From: Burkholderia ubonensis subsp. mesacidophila
GTDB lineage: Bacteria > Pseudomonadota > Gammaproteobacteria > Burkholderiales > Burkholderiaceae
Reading direction: 5' to 3'
Length of the DNA: 64,000 bases
Assembly: GCF_002097715.1 (NCBI RefSeq)
Contig: NZ_CP020738.1
Span: 2,356,001-2,420,000, forward strand
Shown: piece by piece, positions 17,804 to 26,932 of the stretch
Numbering within the stretch: position 1 is the stretch's first letter
Layout: the number at the start of each line of letters is the position of its first letter
The notes under the pieces: model-generated
Database searches by the model: none
The model's input: the letters and a program-made list of their open reading frames with translations, nothing else
Told to the model about the DNA's origin: nothing
Translations under genes and position numbers: made by a program

Positions 17804-18484
17804 GTGATCTCTCTTTCCGATCCCGTCGTTCGCGCGGTCGGCCTGATCGAATCGCATGAACGGTTCGTCGACCTCGCGACCTTCCATCATCGCGTGGCGG
17901 TCGATCTCACCCGCAGCATCGTGCCGGGCGACAGCGAACATTTCCTGAAGGTCCGCCGCGGCGTGGCCGACCGGCTCGTCATCGCCGCGAGCACCCTGCC
18001 GGACAACTTGCGCCTGCTGGTGAAAGAAGGCTACCGGCCGCTGGCGCTGCAACGCACGTACTTCGAAAAGCATCTCGCCGATTTGCGCCGCACGCTGCCG
18101 TCCGCCACCCCGGAGGAAACGCTGTTCGAACTGGCAAGCCGTTATGTCGCGCCGCCCGACGTCGCCGCGCATCCGACGGGCGCGGCGGTCGACCTGACGT
18201 TGATCTCGGCGGACGGAAGCGAAGCGGACCTGGGCTGCGTGCTCGACGCGACGGACGAGGAGTCGTCGGGCGCCTGCTACACCGACAGCCAATTCATCAG
18301 CCGGGACGCGGTACGCAATCGGCACCGCCTGTCGGCAGCGATGACGACCGCGGGCTTCGTCAACTATCCGTCCGAATGGTGGCACTGGTCGTTCGGCGAC
18401 AAATACTGGGCCGTCGTGCAACGCCAGCCGAACGCCATCTATGGTCCCGTCGACGAACACGTCGTTCAGGAATGGACCCTTTGA
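17804..18484 (+). CDS. D-alanyl-D-alanine dipeptidase (VanX/M15D family)
   Basis: This zinc dipeptidase of about 226 residues has the M15 signature HPTGAAVDL (metal His and Asp) and the terminal SEWWHWSFGD (catalytic Glu, metal His). EGYRPLALQRTYF matches the VanX arginine block. It would split D-Ala-D-Ala, either for recycling or for peptidoglycan remodelling; no vanHA-type genes are beside it, so glycopeptide resistance is not implied. The start is uncertain: GTG at 17804 begins the family-like sequence, while an in-frame ATG at 17696 would add 36 residues without homology features. No signal peptide is evident with the GTG start. Confidence 0.82.
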   Translation: MISLSDPVVRAVGLIESHERFVDLATFHHRVAVDLTRSIVPGDSEHFLKVRRGVADRLVIAASTLPDNLRLLVKEGYRPLALQRTYFEKHLADLRRTLPSATPEETLFELASRYVAPPDVAAHPTGAAVDLTLISADGSEADLGCVLDATDEESSGACYTDSQFISRDAVRNRHRLSAAMTTAGFVNYPSEWWHWSFGDKYWAVVQRQPNAIYGPVDEHVVQEWTL

Positions 18485-18623
18485 CGCGAGCCACACGCCC
18501 CTCCTGCACGAAACCGGTGCACTGCCCCGCTACAGCGCGCGCACACGCGGGCGAACCCGCACTTGCCCATCGCAGCCCGGTCCCGCACAATTCCAGCACC
18601 TGCTTCTCGTCCCCGCTTCGCCG

Positions 18624-19226
18624 ATGTCCTATGCGTCGCTCGCCACCGGCGTTCTCCTGGCCGCCGGCCTCGGTCAGCGCTTCGATCCCAGCGGCCTGCA
18701 CAGCAAGCTGCTCGCCCTGCTTCCCGACGGCACGCCGGTCGCGGTCGCGGCCGCCCGCAGGCTCGCGACGGCCACCGCCGACGTGGTCGCCGTCGTGCGC
18801 CCCGGCGCCGAAAAACTCGCCTTTCTGCTGAACGAAGCCGGCTGCCGGGTCGTGTTCGCGCCCGACGCGGTGCGCGGCATGGGCGCGAGCCTCGCCGCCG
18901 GCGTGCGCGCGAGCGCCGATGCGAGCGGCTGGCTCGTCGCGCTCGGCGACATGCCGTGGATCGCGCCGGCCACCTACGAGATCGTCACCCGCACGCTCGA
19001 CACCGGCGATACGTCGATCGTCGCGCCGGTCCACCGCGACATGCGCGGCCATCCGGTCGGGTTCGCGTCGCGCCATTACGACGCGCTCGCCGCGCTCGAC
19101 GGCGACACCGGCGCCCGCGCGCTGTTCGCGCGCGAGCGGATCACGCTGCTCGACGTCGACGATCCGGCCATCCTGCGCGACGTCGACACGCCCGCGGACC
19201 TCGCGCACGGACGCGGCGACCGCTGA
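18624..19226 (+). CDS. MobA/MocA-like nucleotidyltransferase
   Basis: This 200-residue protein has the NTP-binding loop LLAAGLGQRFDPSGLHSKLL (11-30) and the metal-binding GDMPWI near 112-117, followed by PVHRDMRGHPVGF, typical of MocA (molybdenum cofactor cytidylyltransferase) and related enzymes. It may mature the cofactor of a molybdenum hydroxylase such as the iorAB enzyme at 40.6-43.3 kb, although the genes are far apart. The ATG at 18624 was chosen as the last Met before the motif. It lies 139 bases after the VanX-like gene. Confidence 0.8.
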   Translation: MSYASLATGVLLAAGLGQRFDPSGLHSKLLALLPDGTPVAVAAARRLATATADVVAVVRPGAEKLAFLLNEAGCRVVFAPDAVRGMGASLAAGVRASADASGWLVALGDMPWIAPATYEIVTRTLDTGDTSIVAPVHRDMRGHPVGFASRHYDALAALDGDTGARALFARERITLLDVDDPAILRDVDTPADLAHGRGDR

Positions 19227-19318
19227 CGAATCCGGGTGCAAACGCGGGCCCGATTGCCTATAAATGAGACGAGGTGCCGGCGCACCACGCGGCGGCCGTC
19301 ACGACTCGCGAGCGCTCC

Positions 19319-19468
19319 ATGACCGACGATCACACGACTCCGCTGCCCGAACCCCCGGCAGACCCGACCCGCGATCCGGAAGGCGATCCGCTCGTGCCGC
19401 CGTCGCCCGGACATCATCCGGACAATCCTCAGCAGCCGGAGGGGCCGCCCAGCAAGGACCCGGTCTAG
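19319..19468 (+). CDS. Small proline-rich acidic protein
   Basis: This 49-residue ORF contains about 30% proline and many Asp/Glu residues, with repeated DP and PP pairs. It has no signal peptide or helix-forming segments and is probably disordered. ATG at 19319; no strong Shine-Dalgarno. I do not recognise a function. The frame ends just before a perfect hairpin (19556-19576). Confidence 0.5.
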   Translation: MTDDHTTPLPEPPADPTRDPEGDPLVPPSPGHHPDNPQQPEGPPSKDPV

Positions 19469-19555
19469 GCGTCGGTCCACGCGCAGCCTGTTCCCGCACG
19501 CGTCGTCGGACGCACCGGCTTGGTGCGGGGCGGCTCGCGGTGGGTGGTCCGCATC

Positions 19556-19576
19556 GCCGATGCGTCACGCATCGGC
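19556..19576. repeat. Perfect hairpin in 19.47-19.83 kb intergenic region
   Basis: Nine-base arms GCCGATGCG / CGCATCGGC flank a three-base loop. There is no T-run after it, so it is only a possible terminator for the small gene before it. The rest of 19469-19832 (364 bases) contains the chemoreceptor promoter region but no gene I can support. Confidence 0.5.
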
Positions 19577-19832
19577 TCCTCACTTCGCTTCACCGCTTCG
19601 CTCCGTGACACCGGCCCGTCACGTCGCCCGATCCTCTCCACCGACGCCCCGTTCGAGCGCGAACCTTGCACCGCGCGACCGACGCCACGCGCCCATCCCG
19701 TTGCGCAAACCTTGATCGGCGTCGTCACCTAGGGATTTCCCGCCTACGGTCACCCGCCGCTTGCGCCGACAAGAAAGTTATCCCGTCACGCCGCGAGCGG
19801 CGCGTTTCTCCGATCGACCGACCGAACCGACC

Positions 19833-21386
19833 ATGCGCAATCTCTCCCTGAATCAGAAACTCGCTTCGATGATCGTCATCCTTTGGCTCGGCCTGCTTGT
19901 GATCGCAGGGCTCGGTGCGTGGCAGACGCGCGCGTCGATGATCGAAGGCCGCCGCGACCAGCTCTCGACGCTGGTGTCGCAGGCCGCGAGCGTCACCGAT
20001 CACTTCTACAAGCTGTCACAGCAGAACGCGATGCCGGAAGCCGATGCGAAGCAGAAGGCGCTGGAAGCGATCGCCGCGATGCGCTACGGCGCCGACGGCT
20101 ACATCTCGATCAACGATTCGAAGGCGGTGATCGTGATGCATCCGATCAAGCCTGAAATCAACGGGAAGGACATGTCCGGCTTCACCGATCCGGGCGGCAG
20201 GCACCTGTTCGTCGACATCGTGAAAGCCGCGGACCAGGCCGGCGGCAAGGGCTTCGTCGAATACCAGTGGCCGAAGCCGGGCGCGGACAGGCCGCAGGAC
20301 AAGACGAGCATCGTGCAGCGCTTCGCGCCGTGGGACTGGTATCTCGTGACCGGCATGTACATGAACGACGTGCATACGGCGGTGCTCGCGAGCGTCGGCC
20401 GCTGGTGCGCGATGACCGCCGTGCTCGGCGCGATCGCCACGTTCGTGATGGTGCTCGTGCTGAAGAGCGTGCGCGCGAATCTCGGCGGCGCGCTCGAGGA
20501 CGCGCTGACGGCCGCGCAGCGCATCGCGCAGGGCGACCTGACCGCGCGCGTCGACTTGCGGCCGAACGATCGCGGCAGCCTGCTGCACGCGCTGCACACG
20601 ATGCAGGGCGGGCTGATCGACATGGTGTCGCGCGTGCGCATGGGCACCGAGAACATCAACGTCGGCGCGGGCGAGATCGCCGCCGGCAACACCGACCTGT
20701 CGCAGCGCACCGAGGAACAGGCGGCCGCGCTCGTGCAGACCGCGTCGAGCATGGACCAGATGACCGCGAACGTGAAGCAGAACGCGGACAGCGCCGCGCA
20801 GGCCGCCACGCTCGCCGACCAGGCCGCGCAGGTCGCGACGCGCGGCAGCGAAGTCGTCGACGACGTCGTGCGCACGATGGCCGAGATCACCGACCGCTCG
20901 CACAAGATCGGCGACATCATCGGCGTGATCGACGGCATCGCGTTCCAGACCAACATCCTCGCGCTGAACGCGGCCGTCGAAGCCGCGCGCGCGGGCGAAC
21001 AGGGCCGCGGCTTCGCGGTCGTCGCTGCCGAAGTGCGCTCGCTCGCGCAACGCTCGGCCACCGCGGCGAAGGAGATCAAGTCGCTGATCGTGTCGTCGAA
21101 CGAAACCGTCGACCACGGCGCGGCACTCGTCACGCAGGCGGGCGAGACGATGGGCGAGATCGTGCAGTCGGTGCGGCGCGTGAACGAGATCCTCGACGAG
21201 ATCAGCCACGCGTCGCGCGAACAGAGCGCCGGGATCGAACAGGTCAATCGCGCGGTCGGCGAGATGGACCAGGTGACGCAGCAGAACGCGGCGCTCGTCG
21301 AACAAGCGGCGGCCGCCGCGCATTCGCTGCGCGATCAGGCCGAAGCGCTGCGCGACGCGGTCACGCGCTTCGCGTTGCCGGCCTGA
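19833..21386 (+). CDS. Methyl-accepting chemotaxis protein with single Cache domain
   Basis: This 517-residue inner-membrane chemoreceptor has TM1 at about 10-30, a periplasmic sCache sensor (about 35-185) containing [11 protein letters not shown] and [17 protein letters not shown]2 at 190-212, and a HAMP. The cytoplasmic signalling domain contains the invariant hairpin tip [37 protein letters not shown]. It ends TRFALPA without an NWETF pentapeptide, so it likely relies on other receptors for CheR tethering. The ligand is unknown; sCache receptors often sense small organic acids. The ATG was chosen at [11 protein letters not shown]. Confidence 0.92.
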   Translation: MRNLSLNQKLASMIVILWLGLLVIAGLGAWQTRASMIEGRRDQLSTLVSQAASVTDHFYKLSQQNAMPEADAKQKALEAIAAMRYGADGYISINDSKAVIVMHPIKPEINGKDMSGFTDPGGRHLFVDIVKAADQAGGKGFVEYQWPKPGADRPQDKTSIVQRFAPWDWYLVTGMYMNDVHTAVLASVGRWCAMTAVLGAIATFVMVLVLKSVRANLGGALEDALTAAQRIAQGDLTARVDLRPNDRGSLLHALHTMQGGLIDMVSRVRMGTENINVGAGEIAAGNTDLSQRTEEQAAALVQTASSMDQMTANVKQNADSAAQAATLADQAAQVATRGSEVVDDVVRTMAEITDRSHKIGDIIGVIDGIAFQTNILALNAAVEAARAGEQGRGFAVVAAEVRSLAQRSATAAKEIKSLIVSSNETVDHGAALVTQAGETMGEIVQSVRRVNEILDEISHASREQSAGIEQVNRAVGEMDQVTQQNAALVEQAAAAAHSLRDQAEALRDAVTRFALPA

Positions 21387-21451
21387 CGCGGTTCGCGGCC
21401 CCCCTCCGGACGGGCGGCCGCGCGCTGCGCCGCCCCGCTCCGGTCCTTCAT

Positions 21452-22144
21452 TCACGCCGATGCTGCACCGTTTTCGGTCGCGTTCGCGTCGTGACGCAGG
21501 CCGAGCGTCGCCGCGCGCCGGATCAGCTCGACGTCGCTTTTCACGCCGAGCTTCTTCATCGCGCTGATCTTCTGCGCGCTGACCGTCTGCTTGCCCTTGT
21601 TCAGGCGCTCGGCGATCGCCTTGATCGACACGCCCGACAGGTAAAGACGGATCACCTCGATCTCGCGCTGCGACAGCTTCGGCGCACCCTCGCTGCCGTC
21701 GTCGGCTGAAGCGAGCGTGTGCTTGACCGTCGGCGACAGATAGCTGCCGCCGCCATAGCTCGAATGGATCGCGGTCACGATGTGGCCGACGTCGTCGAGC
21801 TTGCTGACGACGCTCTGCGCGCCCCGCGCGAGGATCGAGCGGATGATCACCGGACTCTCGTGCGTGACCAGCACGACAATGCCGACGCCCGGGCGCGCGC
21901 CCCGCAGGCAGTCGAGCAGCTTCAGCAACTCCATCTGCCCGTCGCCGTGCATCGCGTAATCAATGAGCGCAATGTCGCAGTCGACGTCGCCGATCGACGC
22001 GACCATGTCGCCGGCGCGCTGGTAGACGCCGACCAGATCGATCGCGCAGGCGCTGCCCGCAATATGTTCCATGCCGGCCAGCGTCAGCGGCCAGTCATAG
22101 GCGAAGACGATACGGACACTGAATTTCCCCATACGCGTTTCCAT
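21452..22144 (-). CDS. Response regulator with LuxR-type HTH (RcsB/NarL family)
   Basis: This 230-residue protein has an N-terminal receiver-like domain; its phospho-acceptor is probably the Asp in IALIDYAM. A C-terminal GerE helix-turn-helix follows (LSQREIEVIRLYLSGVSIKAIAERLNKGKQTVSAQKISAMKKLGV). The Lys of the receiver switch is replaced by a less canonical VVSKLDDV, like RcsB-type regulators. No histidine kinase is adjacent, so it is an orphan. The start is uncertain: ATG at 22144, 22132 and 22165 are all in frame. It converges with the chemoreceptor gene (66-base gap). Confidence 0.83.
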   Translation of the reverse strand: METRMGKFSVRIVFAYDWPLTLAGMEHIAGSACAIDLVGVYQRAGDMVASIGDVDCDIALIDYAMHGDGQMELLKLLDCLRGARPGVGIVVLVTHESPVIIRSILARGAQSVVSKLDDVGHIVTAIHSSYGGGSYLSPTVKHTLASADDGSEGAPKLSQREIEVIRLYLSGVSIKAIAERLNKGKQTVSAQKISAMKKLGVKSDVELIRRAATLGLRHDANATENGAASA

Positions 22145-22340
22145 TGGTTCCGGCGGATTCGGCAAGCGGCATCGGCGCCGCCCCCCGCCGGTCCGGTTCG
22201 GCTTTCCCGATCAGGCTATTTATAGCCCGATCGTCATTCTATGGATCCGGCGGCGCGGGAGATATCGGACAGGAACTTAAATGCACCGCCGAGCGGTGAT
22301 ACGAGTTTTATATTTGGCCGCGCGCGGCTCGCGCGGCCCG

Positions 22341-23225
22341 TCAATGCGCCGACGCGGGCGTGTGGGCGTGTTCGCGCAGCTCGCCCGGGATCGTGCTGTC
22401 CGACAGTCCGCCACGGTCGATCCATAGGCGCGTCCGGTGGGCGGCCTGGTCGATCAGCTGCGCGCACTGCGTGTAATCGTAGGACGACACGTCGAGCGGG
22501 CACAGCGGCGGCACGACGTGGATCTGCGCGCGAGCCGCGTACTGCTCCAGATCGCGCACCAGTTGCCGGGCGATCACGAGCGTCAGCGCATGCGTCGCGT
22601 GGGCGATCGCGCTGCGCGGGGGCGCGTGCAGCGCGCACGCGAACCCGGCCGGCAGAACGACGATCCGCTTGACGCCGAGCGCGACCGCCACCGAGATCGG
22701 CGTGTTGTTGGCGACACCGCCGTCGACGAGCGCCACCCCGCCGATCCGCACCGGCGGAAACACGCCGGGAATCGCCGCGCTGGCCTGCACGGCGTCCACG
22801 ACCGGTCCGGCGGACAGCACGACTTCGGTGCCGTTCAGCATGTCGGTCGCGACGATGTGCAGCGGCAGCGCGGCCTGCTCGATCCGGCGGTACGGGAGGT
22901 GTTTTTCCAGCAGCAGGCGGAATGCGTCGGCTTCGACGAGATGCGGCCGGCTGCGCAGGATCATCGCGAGCAGGCTGCGCATCGACAGCGGCATGATGTC
23001 CTGCCGCCGGATCTTGCACCAGAGCGCGGCGAGCATCGCGACGCCGTCCGCGTCCGGACGGCCCGCGAAATACGCGGCGTTGATTGCGCCCGCCGATGCG
23101 CCGATCACGCAATCGGGCCGTTCGCCGCTCGCGACCAGCTCGCGAAGCATGCCGACTTCGATCGCGCCGAGGCTGCCGCCGCCGGCGAAGACGAACGCGG
23201 TTGACGGGATGGGGTCGGGCGGCAC
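22341..23225 (-). CDS. Patatin-like phospholipase family protein
   Basis: This is a 294-residue serine hydrolase. It has the oxyanion loop FAGGGSLGA (12-20), nucleophile motif GASAG (42-46) and the dyad Asp in DGGVANNTP (around 180-188). These are the full patatin catalytic features. There is no signal peptide, so it should be a cytosolic lipid acyl hydrolase. It is upstream of the RcsB-like gene on the same strand with a 196-base gap containing a short hairpin (22284-22298). Confidence 0.9.
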   Translation of the reverse strand: MPPDPIPSTAFVFAGGGSLGAIEVGMLRELVASGERPDCVIGASAGAINAAYFAGRPDADGVAMLAALWCKIRRQDIMPLSMRSLLAMILRSRPHLVEADAFRLLLEKHLPYRRIEQAALPLHIVATDMLNGTEVVLSAGPVVDAVQASAAIPGVFPPVRIGGVALVDGGVANNTPISVAVALGVKRIVVLPAGFACALHAPPRSAIAHATHALTLVIARQLVRDLEQYAARAQIHVVPPLCPLDVSSYDYTQCAQLIDQAAHRTRLWIDRGGLSDSTIPGELREHAHTPASAH

Positions 23226-23479
23226 GATCGGACTCCGTGCGGGTGGATGCGGCGCGGGGCGCCGGGCCTGTCATTCGTGATGATGGACCGGGCCGGCGCA
23301 ATCCGGTGTTGCTGAAAACCCTGCCGGGCGGGGCGCGCGGCCGGCCGTTCGGCCAACGTGAAGGCCGGCGCGCTGCGGCGGGCGGCGCTACGGGTAAAAT
23401 TGCGGCCTTCGAATGCCAATCCGGGCGACGCGCCGTTCACGTGCCGCATGCGCCCTCGCCTGTTTTCTCCGACCGATTC

Positions 23480-23968
23480 ATGACCGATTCCGACCTCCAC
23501 GCCGACGACACCACGATCCACGAAGACACCCTCTGGCGCGACACCGGCTGGACCGCCCGCATCATCAAGAACGAAGACGACGACGGCTGGGCCGTCGAGA
23601 TGATCAAGGACGGGGAAGCCGAGCCGGCGCTGGTCGGGCCCTGGACGATGGGGCGCGACAAGAAGAACCCGAAGCCGATGGACGCGAACGCGTTCCGGAC
23701 GCTGGTCAAGACGGCGACCGAGGTGCTGATGCGGCACGCGCAGCAGCGGCGCGCGATGCTCCACAAGGAAGCGACGGTCTGGGCCGGCGAGGACGAGGTG
23801 ACGGTGACGCTCGATATCGTGCCGGACGAGTTCGAGCCCTATGCGGAACTCAAGGCGCTCGACCGCTTCGGCGAGCTGCTCGGCGAAGCGAAGGTGTCGG
23901 CGGCGTTCAAGCTCACAAAGGCGAGCGCTGAGCGCTGGGTCGAGTCGGGGTTCGGGCGGCCGGCCTGA
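23480..23968 (+). CDS. Conserved hypothetical protein
   Basis: This 162-residue soluble protein is highly charged. It begins MTDSDLHADDTTIHEDTLWRD and contains WAVEMIKDGEAEPALVGPWTMGRDKKNPKPMD, a pattern I recall from Burkholderiales hypothetical proteins but cannot tie to a function. No membrane segment, no signal peptide. The ATG at 23480 is the first Met of the acidic start. It is divergent from the patatin gene (254 bases between, no other feature seen). Confidence 0.65.
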   Translation: MTDSDLHADDTTIHEDTLWRDTGWTARIIKNEDDDGWAVEMIKDGEAEPALVGPWTMGRDKKNPKPMDANAFRTLVKTATEVLMRHAQQRRAMLHKEATVWAGEDEVTVTLDIVPDEFEPYAELKALDRFGELLGEAKVSAAFKLTKASAERWVESGFGRPA

Positions 23969-24036
23969 GCCCGGTCGCTCGAGCGCCCAGCAGGCAGCGC
24001 AAGCGCTCCGCCCCCATCATCAAAAGGAGGATCTGC

Positions 24037-24407
24037 CTGACCGACTTCGCGAGCCCCAACCTGCCGTCGCGCGATTTCGAAGCGACGTCGCTGTTCTACG
24101 CTACGGGAAGCTGGGCTTCGTGCAAGCGTGGCGCGACGAAGGCTGGATGATTCTCAAGCGCGGCGGCCTGATGCTGGAATTCTTCCCGCATCCCGATCTC
24201 GATCCGGCCACGAGCTGGTTCAGCTGCTGCTTCAGGCTCGATGACGTCGCCACCTTCTTCGACGCCGTGCTCGCCGCCGGCGTGCCGGAGGCGACCAGCG
24301 GCTGGCCGCGCGCGCACCGCCCGCGGCGGGAGGCGTGGGGCGGCACGGTCGGTGCGCTGATCGATCCGGACGGGACCCTGATCCGGCTCATCCAGACGTC
24401 GGGCTGA
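24037..24407 (+). pseudogene. Glyoxalase/bleomycin-resistance-like gene, frameshifted
   Basis: The expected protein (about 121 residues) starts TDFASPNLPSRDFEATSLFY in one frame and continues GKLGFVQAWRDEGWMILKRGG in another. The break is a tandem duplication CTACG CTACG at 24096-24105. Removing one copy restores a 122-codon frame to the TGA at 24407, with the vicinal-oxygen-chelate features LEFFPHPDLDPATSWFSCCFRLDD and ALIDPDGTLIRLIQ. In addition the start position is CTG (24037-24039) six bases after an excellent AAGGAGG, where ATG would be expected. Both lesions point to recent decay, unless one is a sequencing error. Confidence 0.78.
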
Positions 24408-24613
24408 ATCCGGTTTTTTCACGGATTGGCGTGAAAGCGGCGCCCGAACGCATGGACGGGTTGTCCGGCCAAGCAGACGATTCCAACGGCCGCCGCTTTC
24501 ATGGCCGATCATGCGCCATCGCGACTCGAGGATCTCCGGCAGCCGACGACCGCGAAGCGCGTGGTCTACGGCTACCGCAACAGCGCCTGCTTCTTCGTCG
24601 GGATCAAGGCTGC

Positions 24614-25885
24614 CTATCCCGGTACCCGGGGAAGAACCTTATTTTCCTGCCGTTTCAGGGCGCTCCCCTCCTTGGTCTCGGGCATGATCCCCAACAGCCA
24701 CGAAAAATCCTGGTCATACCAACCCTTTGGTACGGGAAACGGATTGCCGGTGCCCGCATAGCCCGGGAATGGTCCGAAATTCGGATTTTCAAGTATCGGC
24801 GTCGTATCTTTGGTAAACAGCGTATAGAAATGGCAGGTCATGCACGAGGCATGCTCCCTGCGCACTTGCGCATTGAATTCAGTAAACGAATTCGATAGAA
24901 CCTGAGGCGAATAATATTGGCTTTGGGCGCCAACCAATCGATAGTTCTTGAACTTCGGATCGATGTTTGCCGCCTTCATCAGATCCAACAGCGCTTGCGA
25001 TGGCTCGGTCTTCTGGCCTTTTCCGGTCGACCCGTTCTTTGAGCCCCACGGATCCTTGCAATTGGAGTAAAGCTCCGGATCGCAGCCATTGGGATTGGTC
25101 ATCGTGCTTTGCGCCTCGAAAGTCGCCCAGACCCATTTCGGCTCAAGTTTCGAGGAAATATGCATGGCAACCAGCGCATAGCAGTTATTTTCTATGGTCT
25201 GCACGATCAAATCGGCAGGCGGATTTTTGCAATCAAACGTCTTTCCCGATTGAATCGAGGCTGCCGGAATCCAGTCGGCCTTTATTTCAAGAGACTCCTT
25301 CGGGAAACTGATAAAATTCCCGTCTCTAATGAAAGCCTTCTGGCCCGCGAGGGTTTGCAGATTGTGCACGGCAGAACCCTTCCCTTTTGGCGATATGATG
25401 TAGTCCGCCTCCGTCTTGTTGACATGCACTTCCTCGCAAAACAACGGATTGTCCGTCAGGTTCGTCGGGATAAATTTCTCATAACCCTTGTAACCCGGCC
25501 CGAGACCGGAAATATTGTCTATCGTCGTCATCGGCTGACATAACTTCGGGAGATCGCTCCCCTTGGAAGCAAGCACGCTCGCATGCAGACGCTGGGCGCC
25601 CGTTACATTCGCGCAGTCCTTTCCCCCCGAGGCCAGACACGTCTGCTCAGGCCATGTCTGCCACGCGAACGGCAAGTCAGGATTTCCAGTATTACAGTTG
25701 GCGGCGACAAAAAACTGCCATGCCAGCTGTTCATATCGGGTGCTGCCTGTCGGGACTGTCGTCGGCAGCTTGCAGGCAGCGGGAGGTGGTGCCGATTTGG
25801 CCGTCTGCGCGTACCCCGGGGTTCCGGACAACAGTGCTGCAGCGCAAAGCAATAGAAGCGATGAAACAAAATAGTGCTTTTTCAT
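24614..25885 (-). CDS. Secreted protein with a CxxCH heme-binding motif, low GC
   Basis: This 423-residue protein has a cleavable signal peptide (MKKHYFVSSLLLLCAAALLSGTPGYAQT). One c-type heme motif, CMTCH, is near residue 366, and ten or more other cysteines occur in the mature part (for example ANCNTGNP, FDCKNPP, GCDPELYSNCKD). I do not recognise a named family; a periplasmic redox or cytochrome-like role is inferred from the heme motif only. The ATG at 25885 has GAGGGCG upstream. The gene is clearly AT-richer than its neighbours, suggesting transfer. The 287 bases upstream (25886-26172) are also AT-rich and hold its promoter; no other gene seen there. Confidence 0.65.
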   Translation of the reverse strand: MKKHYFVSSLLLLCAAALLSGTPGYAQTAKSAPPPAACKLPTTVPTGSTRYEQLAWQFFVAANCNTGNPDLPFAWQTWPEQTCLASGGKDCANVTGAQRLHASVLASKGSDLPKLCQPMTTIDNISGLGPGYKGYEKFIPTNLTDNPLFCEEVHVNKTEADYIISPKGKGSAVHNLQTLAGQKAFIRDGNFISFPKESLEIKADWIPAASIQSGKTFDCKNPPADLIVQTIENNCYALVAMHISSKLEPKWVWATFEAQSTMTNPNGCDPELYSNCKDPWGSKNGSTGKGQKTEPSQALLDLMKAANIDPKFKNYRLVGAQSQYYSPQVLSNSFTEFNAQVRREHASCMTCHFYTLFTKDTTPILENPNFGPFPGYAGTGNPFPVPKGWYDQDFSWLLGIMPETKEGSALKRQENKVLPRVPG

Positions 25886-26172
25886 TTTTTCGCCCTCATT
25901 TTGGTCTCGCACCAGGAGTCAACCACTTCATTCACTCTCAAATAAATTCGAGGCATAATTTACGCCAGCGAAACACCAAGGCAGATTTCGAATAAATACA
26001 GCACGACCACCCACCTTCAATAATCCCAGTGTAGGAACATTAATCCGCGCATACTAGTTTTGGCCGCGCCCCCTCATTCCGGCTGACGTGAAAGAACGCA
26101 AAGAGGTGAAGGGCATAGCTGAAATCGACCGCCGCGAATCGCATGCGATTTCCCATCCGCGGCAGACGCTGT

Positions 26173-26829
26173 CTATTTCCTCTGTTCCGCCCCTGCCAGG
26201 AAAATCCGCACGGCCTGGCGCGCAAGACGGGCGCGCGCCGCCGCATTGGGGCGCCGGGCGGCCCCGAGCAGCAACCGGGTCCGGATGCCGCCGAGCACCA
26301 GGTAGACGAACTGCTCGGTCGCAACGGACACGTCGTCGATCGCCAGTTCGCCCGCGTCGACCGCCGCGCGCAGGTAATCGGCGAGCGGCTCCATCCCGCT
26401 CAGGCCGCCCTGCTTGTCGTAGTACCCGCCGATCAGCCCGGGGACGCGATGCGCGTCGAGCAGCAGCAGCCGATACAGCTCGATCATGTCGGCCCGCGTG
26501 CCGACTTCGAGAAGATGCAGCGCGACCGTCTCGAGCACCGTTTCGGGACGATCCGATTCGAGCACGAGGCCGCGCAGTTCCTCGATCCATTTGCGCCGCA
26601 GCGTGTCGCAGATCGTCGTGAACAGGCCGGCTTTGCTGCCGAATCGGCTATAGAGGGTTTTCTTCGCGACGCCGGCCTCGCGCGCGAGGCTTTCCATGCT
26701 CGTCTCGCGATAGCCCGCGCTCAGGAATTGCCGTCGGGCGACGTCGAGCAGGCGTTGCAGGCGGTCCGCCGATTCCTGCTGCGTCGGGCGACCGCCGGCT
26801 TTCGTCTTAGGAATCTGGACTGTTCGCAT
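26173..26829 (-). CDS. TetR/AcrR family repressor of RND efflux operon
   Basis: This 218-residue repressor has helix-turn-helix TSMESLAREAGVAKKTLYSRFGSKAGLF near residues 37-64 and a C-terminal ligand domain of the AcrR_C type (DMIELYRLLLLDAHRVPGL...). The start ATG at 26829 follows AGGATCGATCGGA; an in-frame ATG at 26850 is possible but would overlap the efflux promoter -35. It is divergent from the RND operon (103 bases), and a palindrome lies on that promoter, so repression of the pump is the likely role. Confidence 0.88.
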   Translation of the reverse strand: MRTVQIPKTKAGGRPTQQESADRLQRLLDVARRQFLSAGYRETSMESLAREAGVAKKTLYSRFGSKAGLFTTICDTLRRKWIEELRGLVLESDRPETVLETVALHLLEVGTRADMIELYRLLLLDAHRVPGLIGGYYDKQGGLSGMEPLADYLRAAVDAGELAIDDVSVATEQFVYLVLGGIRTRLLLGAARRPNAAARARLARQAVRIFLAGAEQRK

Positions 26830-26843
26830 TCCGATCGATCCTA

Positions 26844-26887
26844 TTGACATCCGGGATGCGCGGCGGAAACTATACCGTTGCGTTTCC
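26844..26887 (+). promoter_or_regulatory. RND operon promoter with overlapping inverted repeat
   Basis: A TTGACA -35 (26844-26849) is followed 18-19 bases later by an AACTATA -10 region. The -10 is straddled by an inverted repeat GGAAAC-N11-GTTTCC (26865-26887), a plausible TetR operator. Confidence 0.55.
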
Positions 26888-26932
26888 TGTTCCACGCACG
26901 GCAAACCTACCCGACCCACAGGGGCGCGGTCA

